A stretch of DNA of 64,000 nt from a virus (IMGVR_UViG_3300006100_000011:22982-86981), one strand, 5' to 3'. Counted from the first letter of the stretch, positions 15,355-23,957 are shown. Notes: generated by a model from the sequence alone, not told the origin. Program-made: numbers and translations.

Positions 15355-16182
15355 ATGAAGAAACTTATTCTATTATTAGCTGCTACCACGATGCTTACAG
15401 GGTGTGTTGGTGCAATACATCCTAGACTAAACCAAGACAACGAATTATTACGCTCTAAGCCAAAAGTAGTTACTTTTGCTAATAAAAAAGTGTTCGATTC
15501 TATTCCTGAATTAGATGGGCCACCAATTCCTATTGCAGTATATGCATTCACAGATAAGACTGGACAAAGAAAGCCATCATCAACTACAGCGTCATTTAGT
15601 AGCGCAGTAACACAAGGCGGTGAGGCTTATCTAATCAAGACATTGGGTGATGCGGCAGGCGGCAAATGGTTTAAACCAGTTGAACGTGTTGGCATTGATA
15701 GTCTCATTAAAGAACGTCAATTGATTCGTCAAATGCGTGAACAAGAATTCGGTGAAAAGGCTGAACCTCTGCCGCCATTAATGGTTGCAGGCCTTATCAT
15801 TGAAGGTGGTATTATTGATTACAATAGTAACACTAAAACAGGAGGTAATGGTGTTCGTTACTTAGGAATAGGTCCGAACACTCAGTACAGTGAAGATATG
15901 GTCGTCATCAGTATGCGACTTGTATCAACACAAACCGGTGAAGTGCTAGATAGTGTTACTGTAACCAAGACAGTACTATCAACATCTGAAGGGATCACTG
16001 CTTTTAAGTTCTTTGATTTAGGAACACAAGCATTTGAACTTGACGGGCAGCAAACAGCAAACGAACCGGGAAGTTATGCTATACGCAGTGCCATAGAACT
16101 CGGTGTAGCAGAACTAATTAAAAGTGGTGAAAAGAAAGGACTTTGGCACTATAAAACCACTATTACTAAAGCAACAAAATAA
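15355..16182 (+). CDS. csgG: CsgG-like curli secretion channel lipoprotein
   Basis: 275 residues. The lipoprotein signal peptide ends in LTGC (Cys17). The mature part has CsgG features: IPIAVYAFTDKTGQRK, GGEAYLIKTLGDA, WFKPVERVGIDSLIKERQ, a GLIIEGGIIDYNSN membrane-strand region, VVISMRLVSTQTGEVLDSV and a C-terminal helix. CsgG forms a nonameric outer-membrane pore exporting curli subunits. AGGAG at the normal distance. It is preceded by csgF and followed by a curlin-like gene 11 bases on. Length is about that of bacterial CsgG. Confidence 0.9.
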   Translation: MKKLILLLAATTMLTGCVGAIHPRLNQDNELLRSKPKVVTFANKKVFDSIPELDGPPIPIAVYAFTDKTGQRKPSSTTASFSSAVTQGGEAYLIKTLGDAAGGKWFKPVERVGIDSLIKERQLIRQMREQEFGEKAEPLPPLMVAGLIIEGGIIDYNSNTKTGGNGVRYLGIGPNTQYSEDMVVISMRLVSTQTGEVLDSVTVTKTVLSTSEGITAFKFFDLGTQAFELDGQQTANEPGSYAIRSAIELGVAELIKSGEKKGLWHYKTTITKATK

Positions 16183-16193
16183 GGATTATAACG

Positions 16194-16988
16194 ATGAAAA
16201 TAATAATGAAAGCACTAATTCTTGGTTCGTTGTTGGTATCGGGCACTGCATTTGCTCAGCAAGCAAGCACTCCTACTACAGCAGTTCTTCCTACTGCGCC
16301 GACTCCTCCTGCTATTGTAACTACTTCACCGAACGAAGTTGAAGCAGCAGCAGTGGCAACAACTAACAAAGTATACATCAATCAGTCAGGCGGTAGTGTG
16401 AATGTCAACATTCAACAGACTGGCACTGCTGATATAGTCGGCACATTAGCTGATCCTATCTATCTACGTGGTGATAGCAACGCTGTTACTGTTATTCAAA
16501 CTGGTAACAGCAACACACTATTAATGGGTATTGTCGGTGATACTGGCGCAGGAACAGGCACCAATTCTACTATTAGACAGATTGGAAACAACAACAGTGC
16601 TGATATTCGTTGCGGAACTTATCAGAATGATGCAAATTGTAATGGATTGAATCTAAATGACAAGTTTGTTGGTAACAACAATACTCTTGCATTCCACGGC
16701 GCAGCAGCAAACATTACACAAACAATTGATACTAACGGCAACAATAATGCAATTACTGTTACTGTCACTGCTCCTAATTCTTCACAGAACTTGTATTTCA
16801 CTGGTGATAGCAACACTATCAATGTAACACAAACTGATACGGCCGGCACATACGGGCACAGTTTATGGGCCAACTTCACTGGAAGCAACAACACGGTAAC
16901 AACGCAGCAGTATGGTGCGTCAGAAACTGTTGTTCACATTCAAAGTGTAGGGTCTAATGGCGTTTACAATATCAAAACTGGTCACTAA
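16194..16988 (+). CDS. Secreted curlin-like (CsgA/CsgB type) repeat protein
   Basis: 264 residues with signal peptide (ending GTAFA). After a Pro/Thr-rich linker (20-55) come Asn/Gln/Thr/Gly-rich repeats built on the curlin core: VNVNIQQTGTADI, DSNAVTVIQTGNSNT, NSTIRQIGNNNSADI, NTINVTQTD, NTVTTQQYG. These fit the (S/N)-x5-Q-x-G-x-(N/S)-x-(A/I) strand-loop-strand of amyloid subunits. Repeats are less regular than in CsgA and are interrupted by a segment with two Cys. Inferred role: extracellular amyloid exported through the neighbouring CsgG/CsgF. The coding region overlaps the next gene by 32 bases. Confidence 0.75.
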   Translation: MKIIMKALILGSLLVSGTAFAQQASTPTTAVLPTAPTPPAIVTTSPNEVEAAAVATTNKVYINQSGGSVNVNIQQTGTADIVGTLADPIYLRGDSNAVTVIQTGNSNTLLMGIVGDTGAGTGTNSTIRQIGNNNSADIRCGTYQNDANCNGLNLNDKFVGNNNTLAFHGAAANITQTIDTNGNNNAITVTVTAPNSSQNLYFTGDSNTINVTQTDTAGTYGHSLWANFTGSNNTVTTQQYGASETVVHIQSVGSNGVYNIKTGH

Positions 16989-18120
16989 GACTCTTGGAAT
17001 CCTATTGCTTGCTTTAGCCTCACCCGCTTTAGCAAGCATAGGTTCCATAACAGAGGCAAAAGGCGGAGGGCAGATCAGAAGAGGGCCCAGTGCTATGCCT
17101 GCTGGTAGAGGTGCCGGCATTGAAAAGATGGATACTGTCTCTACTAATAGTCAAGGCAAGTTCAAGATAGTGTTTGTTGACGCTACTACAGTCAACATTA
17201 CTGAAAATAGTAGACTTGTCATTGACGCCTTTGTGTTTGATAATAACAATAAAGCTAAAGGAAAATTAGGACTTAAGGTAGCATTAGGCACTGTGCGCTA
17301 TGCATCAGGTGCTCTCGCTCACGGTAATCCAAAAGGTGTAAACATTCGCACACCAACTGCTACTATTGCTGTTCGTGGTACAGACTTTGTTATGAGTGTT
17401 GATGAAGCTGGCCGCTCAACAGTTGTTCTGGTTCCAAGTTGCTTTGACGATAAAGATATTACCAAAACAAACTTTGATTGTCCAGCTGGCGCAATTGATG
17501 TTATAACGGCATCAGGTGTTGTGTCAATGACTAAGCCATTCCAAGCAACTGTTGTAGAGAATGCATTTGCTCCCCCAAGTCCGCCGGTCATCGTTAATCC
17601 AGCAATGAAAGCACTTAACAATACGATTCAGATTGCTCCACTAGCTACAGATGATGGGCAGAGCTTGCTTAAGGTAGCAAGAGAGGCAGTAAAAAAGTTT
17701 GTTAACCCTTCTAAAGCTGCATCAGATGATAACAAGGACCCTAACTCCGGAACAGGAGACAACGTTGAACAAGTTGCAATAGCTATTCAACCAAGACAGG
17801 CTACGCAAGCTGAGATTGAACAGGTCTATGAGGACATTAATGGTGCGTTACCTAAACAAACCATATACACAAACGTTTCACCCACGTATAGAAAGAAAAT
17901 TCAAGAGGGTTGGGTCTATGCAAGAATATCTGATGATAAAAATCAGATAGTAGGAGTTTGGGTCCCTAAAGATTCAGAAGTACAAGTCGTATCATCACAG
18001 AATGGCATCGTTGACGCATATAACTTTATGGATCACAAATGGACTACATCAGGTACAGGTAGACCCCAAGGTACTATCACTGTTATACAGAACGGTGCTC
18101 CACCGGACATGAACAAATGA
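16957..18120 (+). CDS. Secreted FecR-domain protein
   Basis: 387 residues with a signal peptide (about 1-26, ending ASPALA). Residues about 30-175 are a FecR beta domain: GSITEAKGGGQIRRG, MDTVSTNSQGKFKIVFVDAT, and VNIRTPTATIAVRGTDFVM, the strongly conserved FecR core. The C-terminal half is not recognised but has a YxNVSPTYRKKIQEGWVY segment. In bacteria such proteins often sit next to CHASE2-cyclase genes, as here. The start lies inside the curlin-like gene, a 32-base overlap, implying coupled translation. Confidence 0.8.
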   Translation: MAFTISKLVTKTLGILLLALASPALASIGSITEAKGGGQIRRGPSAMPAGRGAGIEKMDTVSTNSQGKFKIVFVDATTVNITENSRLVIDAFVFDNNNKAKGKLGLKVALGTVRYASGALAHGNPKGVNIRTPTATIAVRGTDFVMSVDEAGRSTVVLVPSCFDDKDITKTNFDCPAGAIDVITASGVVSMTKPFQATVVENAFAPPSPPVIVNPAMKALNNTIQIAPLATDDGQSLLKVAREAVKKFVNPSKAASDDNKDPNSGTGDNVEQVAIAIQPRQATQAEIEQVYEDINGALPKQTIYTNVSPTYRKKIQEGWVYARISDDKNQIVGVWVPKDSEVQVVSSQNGIVDAYNFMDHKWTTSGTGRPQGTITVIQNGAPPDMNK

Positions 18121-19304
18121 GAAAGTTAATTGCTCTCTTTATGTTATTGTGGTCGTCAATGGCCTATGCCACTACGTTTGCTGATCTAAAGTTTGGTGCC
18201 GCACAATTCAGCGATACACAATGGAATGTCAGTGCTTGTTTATATACGAATACTTGTCAAATCTATAGCCTCAGTGGTATAGGAACAAGTTGGAATACTG
18301 GATCACCATATCATCTTTCATCAACTCAGTATATACAGTTCTCACCGAGCGGCAATCCAAGTTACCCCTGGACGATGAAAGTCTATAATAGCAATGGAAC
18401 ACTTGTCGCTAATCTAGGCAATGGCAAATTAACTGTGCAGGGATTAGGTACCGATAGCTCAGGTCACCATTTCTTCTTCTTCACTAACGCTAACTATAAC
18501 GGTACTGTATTCAGCACTGACTATGGTTTTCCCAACAACAATGGATTCAGCTTTACTGGTACATTGAATCCTACAACTACACAGACTGATAGTTTTGCTA
18601 GTAGTGGTTCAACTACTCCACTAAATGCAGGTCAAACATATACTTCTGCTCCTACCTACCCTCTAGCAACTATTACGTCAACCGAACAAACTAAGATCAA
18701 CCAGACAACAACTATTGGTTACAATTCAGTCTATATCAGTCAATCAGGTGGCGATAATACAAATGTCACTGTCACTCAGACGGGAGACTTCAATGCTGTA
18801 CGAGGAGTTAATGGTACTCAATCTTTCACTATCACAGGTGGATCAAATGCGTTGAATGTCACACAGGGTAGTCAGACTATATCAGGGTATCATAACCTAG
18901 TTGAAGGTTCTATTAATGGAACAGGGAACAATTTGACGATAAATCAGCAGGGTACCGCAAATTATGAACAAGCATTGATCAGTGGTAACGCAAATGTTAT
19001 TAGCAACCAGTTATCAGGTGGTAATAAAAGTTTGTTTGAGAATGTATCTAACAATAATAACACCATAAACACTTCTCAGGTAGGTACTGGCAATCACTTT
19101 CTAGAACTAAACATACCAACGAGCGGAAACAATGTATCTGTCACACAATCGGGCGCAGCACAGAAAATGTTCTCTTTAACGCTAAATAATAATAACATCG
19201 GCGTAACTGTAACTCAAGATAACGCAACTACTAGTGATAGTGCTGCTATGTCTATCACTTGCACTTCCGGCCCATGTACTGGATACACATACACGAAACA
19301 CTAA
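18117..19304 (+). CDS. Second curlin-like repeat protein
   Basis: 395 residues with signal peptide (ending SMAYA). The N-terminal 180 residues are a separate beta-rich domain (aromatic, Gly/Ser/Thr-rich). From about 205 come curlin-type repeats: SVYISQSGGDNTNVTVTQTG, NALNVTQGSQ, NNLTINQQGTAN, NTINTSQVGTGNH, NNVSVTQSGAAQ, IGVTVTQDNA. Two Cys lie near the C-terminus (CTSGPCTG). The non-repeat head suggests a nucleator or tip subunit like CsgB rather than the main fibre. The ATG overlaps the FecR gene stop by four bases. Confidence 0.75.
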   Translation: MRKLIALFMLLWSSMAYATTFADLKFGAAQFSDTQWNVSACLYTNTCQIYSLSGIGTSWNTGSPYHLSSTQYIQFSPSGNPSYPWTMKVYNSNGTLVANLGNGKLTVQGLGTDSSGHHFFFFTNANYNGTVFSTDYGFPNNNGFSFTGTLNPTTTQTDSFASSGSTTPLNAGQTYTSAPTYPLATITSTEQTKINQTTTIGYNSVYISQSGGDNTNVTVTQTGDFNAVRGVNGTQSFTITGGSNALNVTQGSQTISGYHNLVEGSINGTGNNLTINQQGTANYEQALISGNANVISNQLSGGNKSLFENVSNNNNTINTSQVGTGNHFLELNIPTSGNNVSVTQSGAAQKMFSLTLNNNNIGVTVTQDNATTSDSAAMSITCTSGPCTGYTYTKH

Positions 19305-19314
19305 AGGATAGTTT

Positions 19315-21369
19315 ATGAATAAGTTAAAGAAAGTTTTATTGAGTCCCTGGCTAGCATTATTTACAGTAGGATTACTTCTTGTTGTTAAGTTAAGCAATCC
19401 ATATATGGTTGACGCAATGAAACTTAAGTTCTATGACTATTTGATGCTAGGTAAGCCAGTACATTCGGAACAGATTGTAGTTGCAAATATCGGGGAGAAA
19501 GCGATTGAGAAATATGGGCAGTATCCTTTTCCAAGGGAAGTTTATGCTAAGATTATTACTGATATTTATGGCAGAGGTGCTGGTCTTGTCGGCAGTACTA
19601 TTCTTATGCCTGAATCTGATCGCTTTGGCACCGACCACGTACTAGTAGATACACTAAAGAAGTATCCGGTTGTACTTAGTCAGACTGTAACGTCGGATTG
19701 CTCTGCATCAAGGAAAGACCAAACGATTCGTCGGACTGGAGTTGCTGTGATTGGGGACGGGCAACCATCCGAGTTCTTACCTCAATATCCATGTGTCTTA
19801 TCCAATATCTCAAGTTTTCAAGATGCTGCCGTAGGGGTAGGTATAACTTCAACTCTTCCTGAATCTGATGGTGTTGTTCGTCGTGTACCCCTGCTTGCCC
19901 AATCAAAAGGCGAATTTTATCCTGCGTTTGGGCTTGAGTTAATTCGAGTTGCGTCAGGAGATCCTTCATACCAAGCGAAGGTAAATCAGACAGGTGTTGA
20001 GGCATTACGTGTTCCTTCTTTCAATACTATTAAAACTGATGAATATGGTCGCGTTTTTACGAACCCGAATTACGTATTCTCATCGTTTGAAGTAGGCGAG
20101 AATATTCCTCGTCTCGATGGTAAGATCGTTCTACTCGGTGTGACTGCGAATGGCGTTGTAAATCCCGTAGCAACTCCAAATGGTGCCCAAATGCCGCATC
20201 AGCTTCAGGCCAGTCTTCTTCAGACGTTGATAAATGGGGATTCAGTGTCAATTCCGAATTGGGTAAGTCTGGTTGATCTTGCTGCATTCTTCATCCTTTC
20301 ACTTGCAATCATCATTCTATCAAGAGTACGCTACTCTATAGTTTGGATACTTATATTACTAGCAGGCTATGTATACGCACCATATTATCTATATGCACAC
20401 AACAAGATTCTAGTTGACATTTCATTCAACGTTGTTGCAGCAGTGCTTATTTATATGCATATCTATACTGCAAAGTTTATTAGTGAGTTCCTTCAAAAGC
20501 AACAGATTAAGAAACAGTTTGGTACTTACTTGTCACCTGATCTTGTCGCACAATTGCAGCGTCAACCTGACCTACTACAACTAGGCGGCACCGAACAAGA
20601 ACTATCAATTATGTTCACCGACGTTCGTGGATTCACTACAATTAGTGAACACTATGGTAAAGATGTTCAAGGCTTGACAAAGATCATGAACCGCTATATG
20701 ACTGCTATGACTAAGGCAATTTTAGAAAACAAGGGTACGCTTGATAAGTATATCGGTGATGCTCAAATGGCTTTCTGGAACGCACCATTGAACAATGAGC
20801 AACATGCATTGGACTCAGTAAGAACTGCGTTCCAAATGCTTAAATCGTTAGAGGACTTCAATGCAGAAATTAAAGAAGAAGGCATACCAGCTTTTGGAAT
20901 GGGTCTCGGTATTAATACTGATACCGTTGTTGTTGGCAATATGGGTAGTGATCAGCGTTTTGACTATACTTGCCTCGGTGACGGAGTTAATTTGGCGTCT
21001 CGTCTCGAAGGTCAAAGCAAACCATATGGCGTCAAAATCATCATTGGACCAAAGACCGCCGAGTATGTACGACATACATACCAAGTCATTGAACTTGACT
21101 TACTTGCAGTCAAGGGAAAGACAGAACCTGTAAAAATCTACACTGTTCTTGAGAGTTTTTATGAAGAAGATGAGAAAGCTCATATTCGCTTCCTAGATTA
21201 TTATCGTAAGGGTGAGTGGGAAACAGCAGAAACTTTTGCTCATAACTTAAAGAAATCTTGGAATGGTGAATTAGATAAGTACTATGATGCAATGATTGAA
21301 AGAATTGAAGAATACAAGGCTAACCCACCAAGTAACTGGGACGGCGTGTATAGAGCAACTTCTAAATAA
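19315..21369 (+). CDS. CHASE2 sensor - class III adenylate cyclase
   Basis: 684 residues. An N-terminal membrane helix (about 12-28), a periplasmic CHASE2 domain (about 30-310), three membrane helices (about 320-390), then a class III cyclase (about 425-600). The catalytic domain has both metal aspartates (MFTDVRGFT and YIGDAQMAFW), the Lys in LDKYIGD and Thr in FDYTCLGDG that specify ATP, and the transition-state Asn/Arg in GVNLASRLEG. So it should make cAMP. A charged tail of about 70 residues follows. It lies 10 bases after the second curlin gene. Phage-encoded membrane cyclases are rare; this one looks intact. Confidence 0.9.
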   Translation: MNKLKKVLLSPWLALFTVGLLLVVKLSNPYMVDAMKLKFYDYLMLGKPVHSEQIVVANIGEKAIEKYGQYPFPREVYAKIITDIYGRGAGLVGSTILMPESDRFGTDHVLVDTLKKYPVVLSQTVTSDCSASRKDQTIRRTGVAVIGDGQPSEFLPQYPCVLSNISSFQDAAVGVGITSTLPESDGVVRRVPLLAQSKGEFYPAFGLELIRVASGDPSYQAKVNQTGVEALRVPSFNTIKTDEYGRVFTNPNYVFSSFEVGENIPRLDGKIVLLGVTANGVVNPVATPNGAQMPHQLQASLLQTLINGDSVSIPNWVSLVDLAAFFILSLAIIILSRVRYSIVWILILLAGYVYAPYYLYAHNKILVDISFNVVAAVLIYMHIYTAKFISEFLQKQQIKKQFGTYLSPDLVAQLQRQPDLLQLGGTEQELSIMFTDVRGFTTISEHYGKDVQGLTKIMNRYMTAMTKAILENKGTLDKYIGDAQMAFWNAPLNNEQHALDSVRTAFQMLKSLEDFNAEIKEEGIPAFGMGLGINTDTVVVGNMGSDQRFDYTCLGDGVNLASRLEGQSKPYGVKIIIGPKTAEYVRHTYQVIELDLLAVKGKTEPVKIYTVLESFYEEDEKAHIRFLDYYRKGEWETAETFAHNLKKSWNGELDKYYDAMIERIEEYKANPPSNWDGVYRATSK

Positions 21370-21396
21370 GTAGGGTTGCTAAAAAGGAGAAGTAAA

Positions 21397-21606
21397 ATGA
21401 AGAAACTACTACTAGCAACTGCTGTTCTAATGGGAGCAACATCTGCATGTGCGTCTACCCCAGCCCCTAAGGGACATTGGGTACAGGGTGCAAACAAGAT
21501 GGCAATTTTTGTTCCAGCTAAGAATGAAGCAAACTGCAAGCTAACTGGCCCAAGTTGGACTCCTGGTCCACGTGGCGTGTTTGGCTATCATTATAATTGC
21601 AAGTAA
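21397..21606 (+). CDS. Small secreted protein
   Basis: 69 residues with signal peptide (MKKLLLATAVLMGATSACAS; the Cys could also serve as a poor lipobox). The mature 50 residues contain KGHWVQGANKMAIFVP and two Cys. No family recognised. The ATG follows an AAGGAG site; it is the last gene before the porin promoter and may be part of the secreted block. Confidence 0.6.
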   Translation: MKKLLLATAVLMGATSACASTPAPKGHWVQGANKMAIFVPAKNEANCKLTGPSWTPGPRGVFGYHYNCK

Positions 21607-21640
21607 TTGCCCAAATAAATTGCAGTTAATGCAATAATAC

Positions 21641-21678
21641 TGTAAATAGTATAGAAGACTCATGCATACTGCATGTCT
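21641..21678 (+). promoter_or_regulatory. Late promoter followed by 5'-end hairpin
   Basis: TGTAAATA at 21641-21648, then a 9-bp stem with a 2-base bulge (AGA-CATGCA/TGCATG-TCT, 21656-21678) beginning about where the transcript should start. It precedes the porin gene. Confidence 0.55.
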
Positions 21679-21699
21679 CTATCATATAAAGGATATACT

Positions 21700-22422
21700 A
21701 TGATTTTTAAGAAGACTATTCTCGCAGTAGTTGCTGCTCTTGGATTCGCTTCCGCTGCACACGCTACTGATCTTTCCGGCAATATCACTGTTTCGTCAGA
21801 CTATCGTTATCGCGGCGTCAGCCAAACTAACGTAGGACCTGAAGTATCGGGTAACCTTGACGTTACTGATAAGAGCGGTCTATATGCAGGCACGTTCTTT
21901 AGTAACGTTTCTAGTGAATATTACACCGGTGGGGCTGGTTACGAAGAAGATTTTTACGTTGGATACAAGCATGAAGTTGCTAAGGGTCTTACTCTTGACG
22001 TAGGTTCTTACACTGACACTTACTTCCATGCTAAGAACGGTAATGTTTCGTATACTACTAGTGAAGCATATCTTGCTGCTACATATGGTCCAGTTACTGT
22101 AAAGGGTAGCCACTCTTTCACTAACTACTTTGGTATTCCAAATACCCATGGCACTCATTATGTAACTGCTGATGTTTCTCAGCCAGTTGGTCCAGTTACT
22201 TTGATCGCACACTATGGTCATACGTTCACTGCACACCACAATAACTACGACTATAATGACATTAACTTCGGCGCTAGCTATAATCTCCCTAAGGGATTCA
22301 CTGTTACTGGTCTTTACTATGTCAACACCAATGAAGGTGCAGGCATGAAGGCATACAACAGTGTTAATGGTCATGGACTTTATGGAAATAACTTTGTTGT
22401 TTCTTTGAAGAAGAACTTCTAA
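21700..22422 (+). CDS. TorF-type outer-membrane porin
   Basis: 240 residues with signal peptide (ending AHA). The mature start TDLSGNITVSSDYRYRGVSQ is the hallmark of the TorF/Gcw_chp putative porin family. Alternating beta strands follow and the protein ends in an aromatic residue (VVSLKKNF), as needed for BAM-dependent insertion. The ATG at 21700 has AAAGGAT upstream. It has its own late promoter and terminator, so it is expressed as a single late gene. Possible roles: changing outer-membrane permeability or masking the phage receptor. Likely acquired from a proteobacterial host. Confidence 0.85.
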   Translation: MIFKKTILAVVAALGFASAAHATDLSGNITVSSDYRYRGVSQTNVGPEVSGNLDVTDKSGLYAGTFFSNVSSEYYTGGAGYEEDFYVGYKHEVAKGLTLDVGSYTDTYFHAKNGNVSYTTSEAYLAATYGPVTVKGSHSFTNYFGIPNTHGTHYVTADVSQPVGPVTLIAHYGHTFTAHHNNYDYNDINFGASYNLPKGFTVTGLYYVNTNEGAGMKAYNSVNGHGLYGNNFVVSLKKNF

Positions 22423-22446
22423 GTAACACTTAATAGTCACTTTACT

Positions 22447-22481
22447 AACGGCGGGGAGTAAAATCCTCGCCGTTATTTTTT
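22447..22481 (+). terminator. Rho-independent terminator
   Basis: An 11-bp stem (AACGGCGGGGA/TCCTCGCCGTT, one G-T pair) with a 6-base loop, followed by ATTTTTT. It ends the porin transcript and lies directly against the next late promoter. Confidence 0.85.
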
Positions 22482-22482
22482 G

Positions 22483-22490
22483 TCTAAATA
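22483..22490 (+). promoter_or_regulatory. Late promoter, leaderless type (TCTAAATA)
   Basis: The motif ends five bases before the ATG at 22496, so the predicted transcript begins at or within the start codon. No ribosome-binding site is present. Confidence 0.55.
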
Positions 22491-22495
22491 TATCT

Positions 22496-23044
22496 ATGAA
22501 GATAGGCCTTAGTAAATCTGTAATCACCCAAGATGGTGTGACTTATGATGCCATTGAGCAGGGATGGTACAATACCATTCGTGGGCATAGCCTATTTGTC
22601 GTCCCCAACACAATGAATCAAGACTTCAATGCAATGGCCAATGACCTAGACTCATTGATTATCACTGCTGGAAATGACAACGCAACAAGACGTAACGTTG
22701 AAATAGAACTAGCTAACAAGATGCTTGAACGTGGCAAACCTGTCGTGGGTATTGCGAGAGGTGCCTTTTTAGCTGCGGAAATGATCGGTGGCACAGTTGA
22801 ACCGATTAATAATCACAATGGATTGGATCATCCCATCTTCTATCATAGAGAAGTACGCGAAGTTAACAGCAATCATGGCTACTGCATCAAAAGTCTACCT
22901 GATAGTGCAAACATTCTTTGCTTAGATTACTTGGGTAATCCAGAAGCGTTTATCAATGGTAACATCGCAGGCATTGTTTGGAATCCAGAAAGGATGAAGG
23001 AACCTTGGATTCCGCCTGAAATCGCATATATGCTCCGCATTTGA
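22496..23044 (+). CDS. Glutamine amidotransferase (class I) fold, catalytic residues lost
   Basis: 182 residues resembling the peptidase C26/PuuD branch of class I glutamine amidotransferases: LIITAGNDN, KPVVGIARGAFLAAEMIGG, EVNSNHGY and GIVWNPERM. In active members the nucleophile elbow reads GxCRG and the His-Glu pair reads WHPE. Here the Cys is Ala and the His is Asn, so both catalytic residues are missing. It probably acts as a binding protein. The gene starts five bases after a TAAATA promoter without an RBS. Confidence 0.75.
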   Translation: MKIGLSKSVITQDGVTYDAIEQGWYNTIRGHSLFVVPNTMNQDFNAMANDLDSLIITAGNDNATRRNVEIELANKMLERGKPVVGIARGAFLAAEMIGGTVEPINNHNGLDHPIFYHREVREVNSNHGYCIKSLPDSANILCLDYLGNPEAFINGNIAGIVWNPERMKEPWIPPEIAYMLRI

Positions 23045-23050
23045 TAAATA
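23043..23050 (+). promoter_or_regulatory. Late promoter, leaderless type (GATAAATA)
   Basis: Overlaps the stop of the previous gene and ends five bases before the ATG at 23056; no ribosome-binding site lies between. Confidence 0.6.
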
Positions 23051-23055
23051 TATTG

Positions 23056-23634
23056 ATGCGAGCTAAACAATTCATTATAGAATCCCCTGTTGACGAACTG
23101 GCTGAGAAGTTACCTTCTCTAGCCAAGCACGACTATGACACCATAGATAAGTTGATGCGTAAGATTGCTGAAAAGCACAAGATCACAGGTAAAGCATTGC
23201 ATGATCTATTTGTCAAAAAGTACAAGAAAACACCTGATACTTGGGTTAAGGGCAAGCTAGATGAATCTGATAAAGATAATCTTGACCTTGATGCAGAAGT
23301 ACAAAAGTTTGCCGAGTGGGCAATGCGTAGAGTACACTTAGAGAATCCAATCAAGATTGACTTAAGCTATGACACTAAGGATGCCCAAGACAATCATCAC
23401 ACTGGTCGTCATATTGAGGGTGATCCTACTATCTGGGTATATGCAAAGAATCGCAATCTTGTAGATATCCTTCGCACAGTATTTCACGAAATCGTACACT
23501 GCCGTCAAAGCGAACTAGGCATGATCAAGCCAGGTGATAGCTATCCTGGCTCACCTATAGAAGCAATGGCTGATATGCTTGCTGGGAAATATATTAAGAT
23601 TTACGGCGAAAAGCATCACTATATCTTTCAATAA
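23056..23634 (+). CDS. HExxH zinc metallopeptidase-like protein with CTS-like start
   Basis: 192 residues. The C-terminal half carries TVFHEIVHCRQSELG (HExxH zinc site) and a downstream IEAMADMLAGKY with a candidate third ligand Glu, as in small phage and bacterial gluzincin-like peptidases. The N-terminus MRAKQFIIESPVDE has an IIE head-protease site, and residues 20-65 form a Lys-rich helical segment. The ATG at 23056 follows the TAAATA motif by five bases. Inference: a protease packaged in the head and delivered with DNA; a maturation role is an alternative. Confidence 0.7.
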   Translation: MRAKQFIIESPVDELAEKLPSLAKHDYDTIDKLMRKIAEKHKITGKALHDLFVKKYKKTPDTWVKGKLDESDKDNLDLDAEVQKFAEWAMRRVHLENPIKIDLSYDTKDAQDNHHTGRHIEGDPTIWVYAKNRNLVDILRTVFHEIVHCRQSELGMIKPGDSYPGSPIEAMADMLAGKYIKIYGEKHHYIFQ

Positions 23635-23649
23635 CGGTTACCAATATAG

Positions 23650-23677
23650 TTGAATTCTCTGCGTAGTCTGTTATAAT
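23650..23677 (+). promoter_or_regulatory. Early-type promoter (TTGAAT-16-TATAAT)
   Basis: TTGAAT 23650-23655 and a perfect TATAAT at 23672-23677; AGAAGGAG follows before the ATG at 23700. Probably drives the polymerase operon. Confidence 0.6.
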
Positions 23678-23699
23678 AACTAGACTAGAAGGAGAAAAC

Positions 23700-23957
23700 A
23701 TGTCACGTACATTTAATCAAGAAGCTAAGGTCAAGTTGACCCAGCTCATCAACGAGGGTATCTCGGTTATTCAAGAAGTCGAAACTCTCAACGAAGGTCT
23801 TAACGATACTGTTAAGGCAATTGCAGAAGAACTTGAAGTCAAGCCCTCGATTCTTAAGAAGGCTATCAAGATTGCTTACAAGCAGCGTCTCAATGAGACG
23901 AATGAAGAAAACGAAGAACTCAACAACATCCTGGAGACCGTTGGTAAGACTAACTGA
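23700..23957 (+). CDS. Small helical protein, possible DsbA-type DNA-binding protein
   Basis: 85 residues, almost all helical, with acidic C-terminus. The layout (KEAIKIAYKQRLNE-like central basic helix after EELEVKPSILKKAIK) loosely recalls T4 DsbA, a small late-promoter DNA-binding protein of 89 residues. Strong AGAAGGAG site; the stop overlaps the polymerase ATG by one base, so the two are co-translated. Identification is weak. Confidence 0.45.
   Translation: MSRTFNQEAKVKLTQLINEGISVIQEVETLNEGLNDTVKAIAEELEVKPSILKKAIKIAYKQRLNETNEENEELNNILETVGKTN

Noticed and set aside
16194-19304. Repeated AAC/ACA-rich stretches as a CRISPR or tandem DNA repeat
   Set aside because: The repetition is at protein level (curlin-type Asn/Gln/Thr units); DNA units differ in length and sequence and have no spacers.
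19676-20287. Minus-strand ORFs inside the cyclase gene
   Set aside because: Shadow frames of a clearly coding region; low-complexity Leu/Gln composition.
14898-21369. Host DNA fragment misassembled into the contig
   Set aside because: Same dense overlapping gene style, and phage-type genes on both sides with TAAATA promoters before and after the block. Read coverage would settle it.
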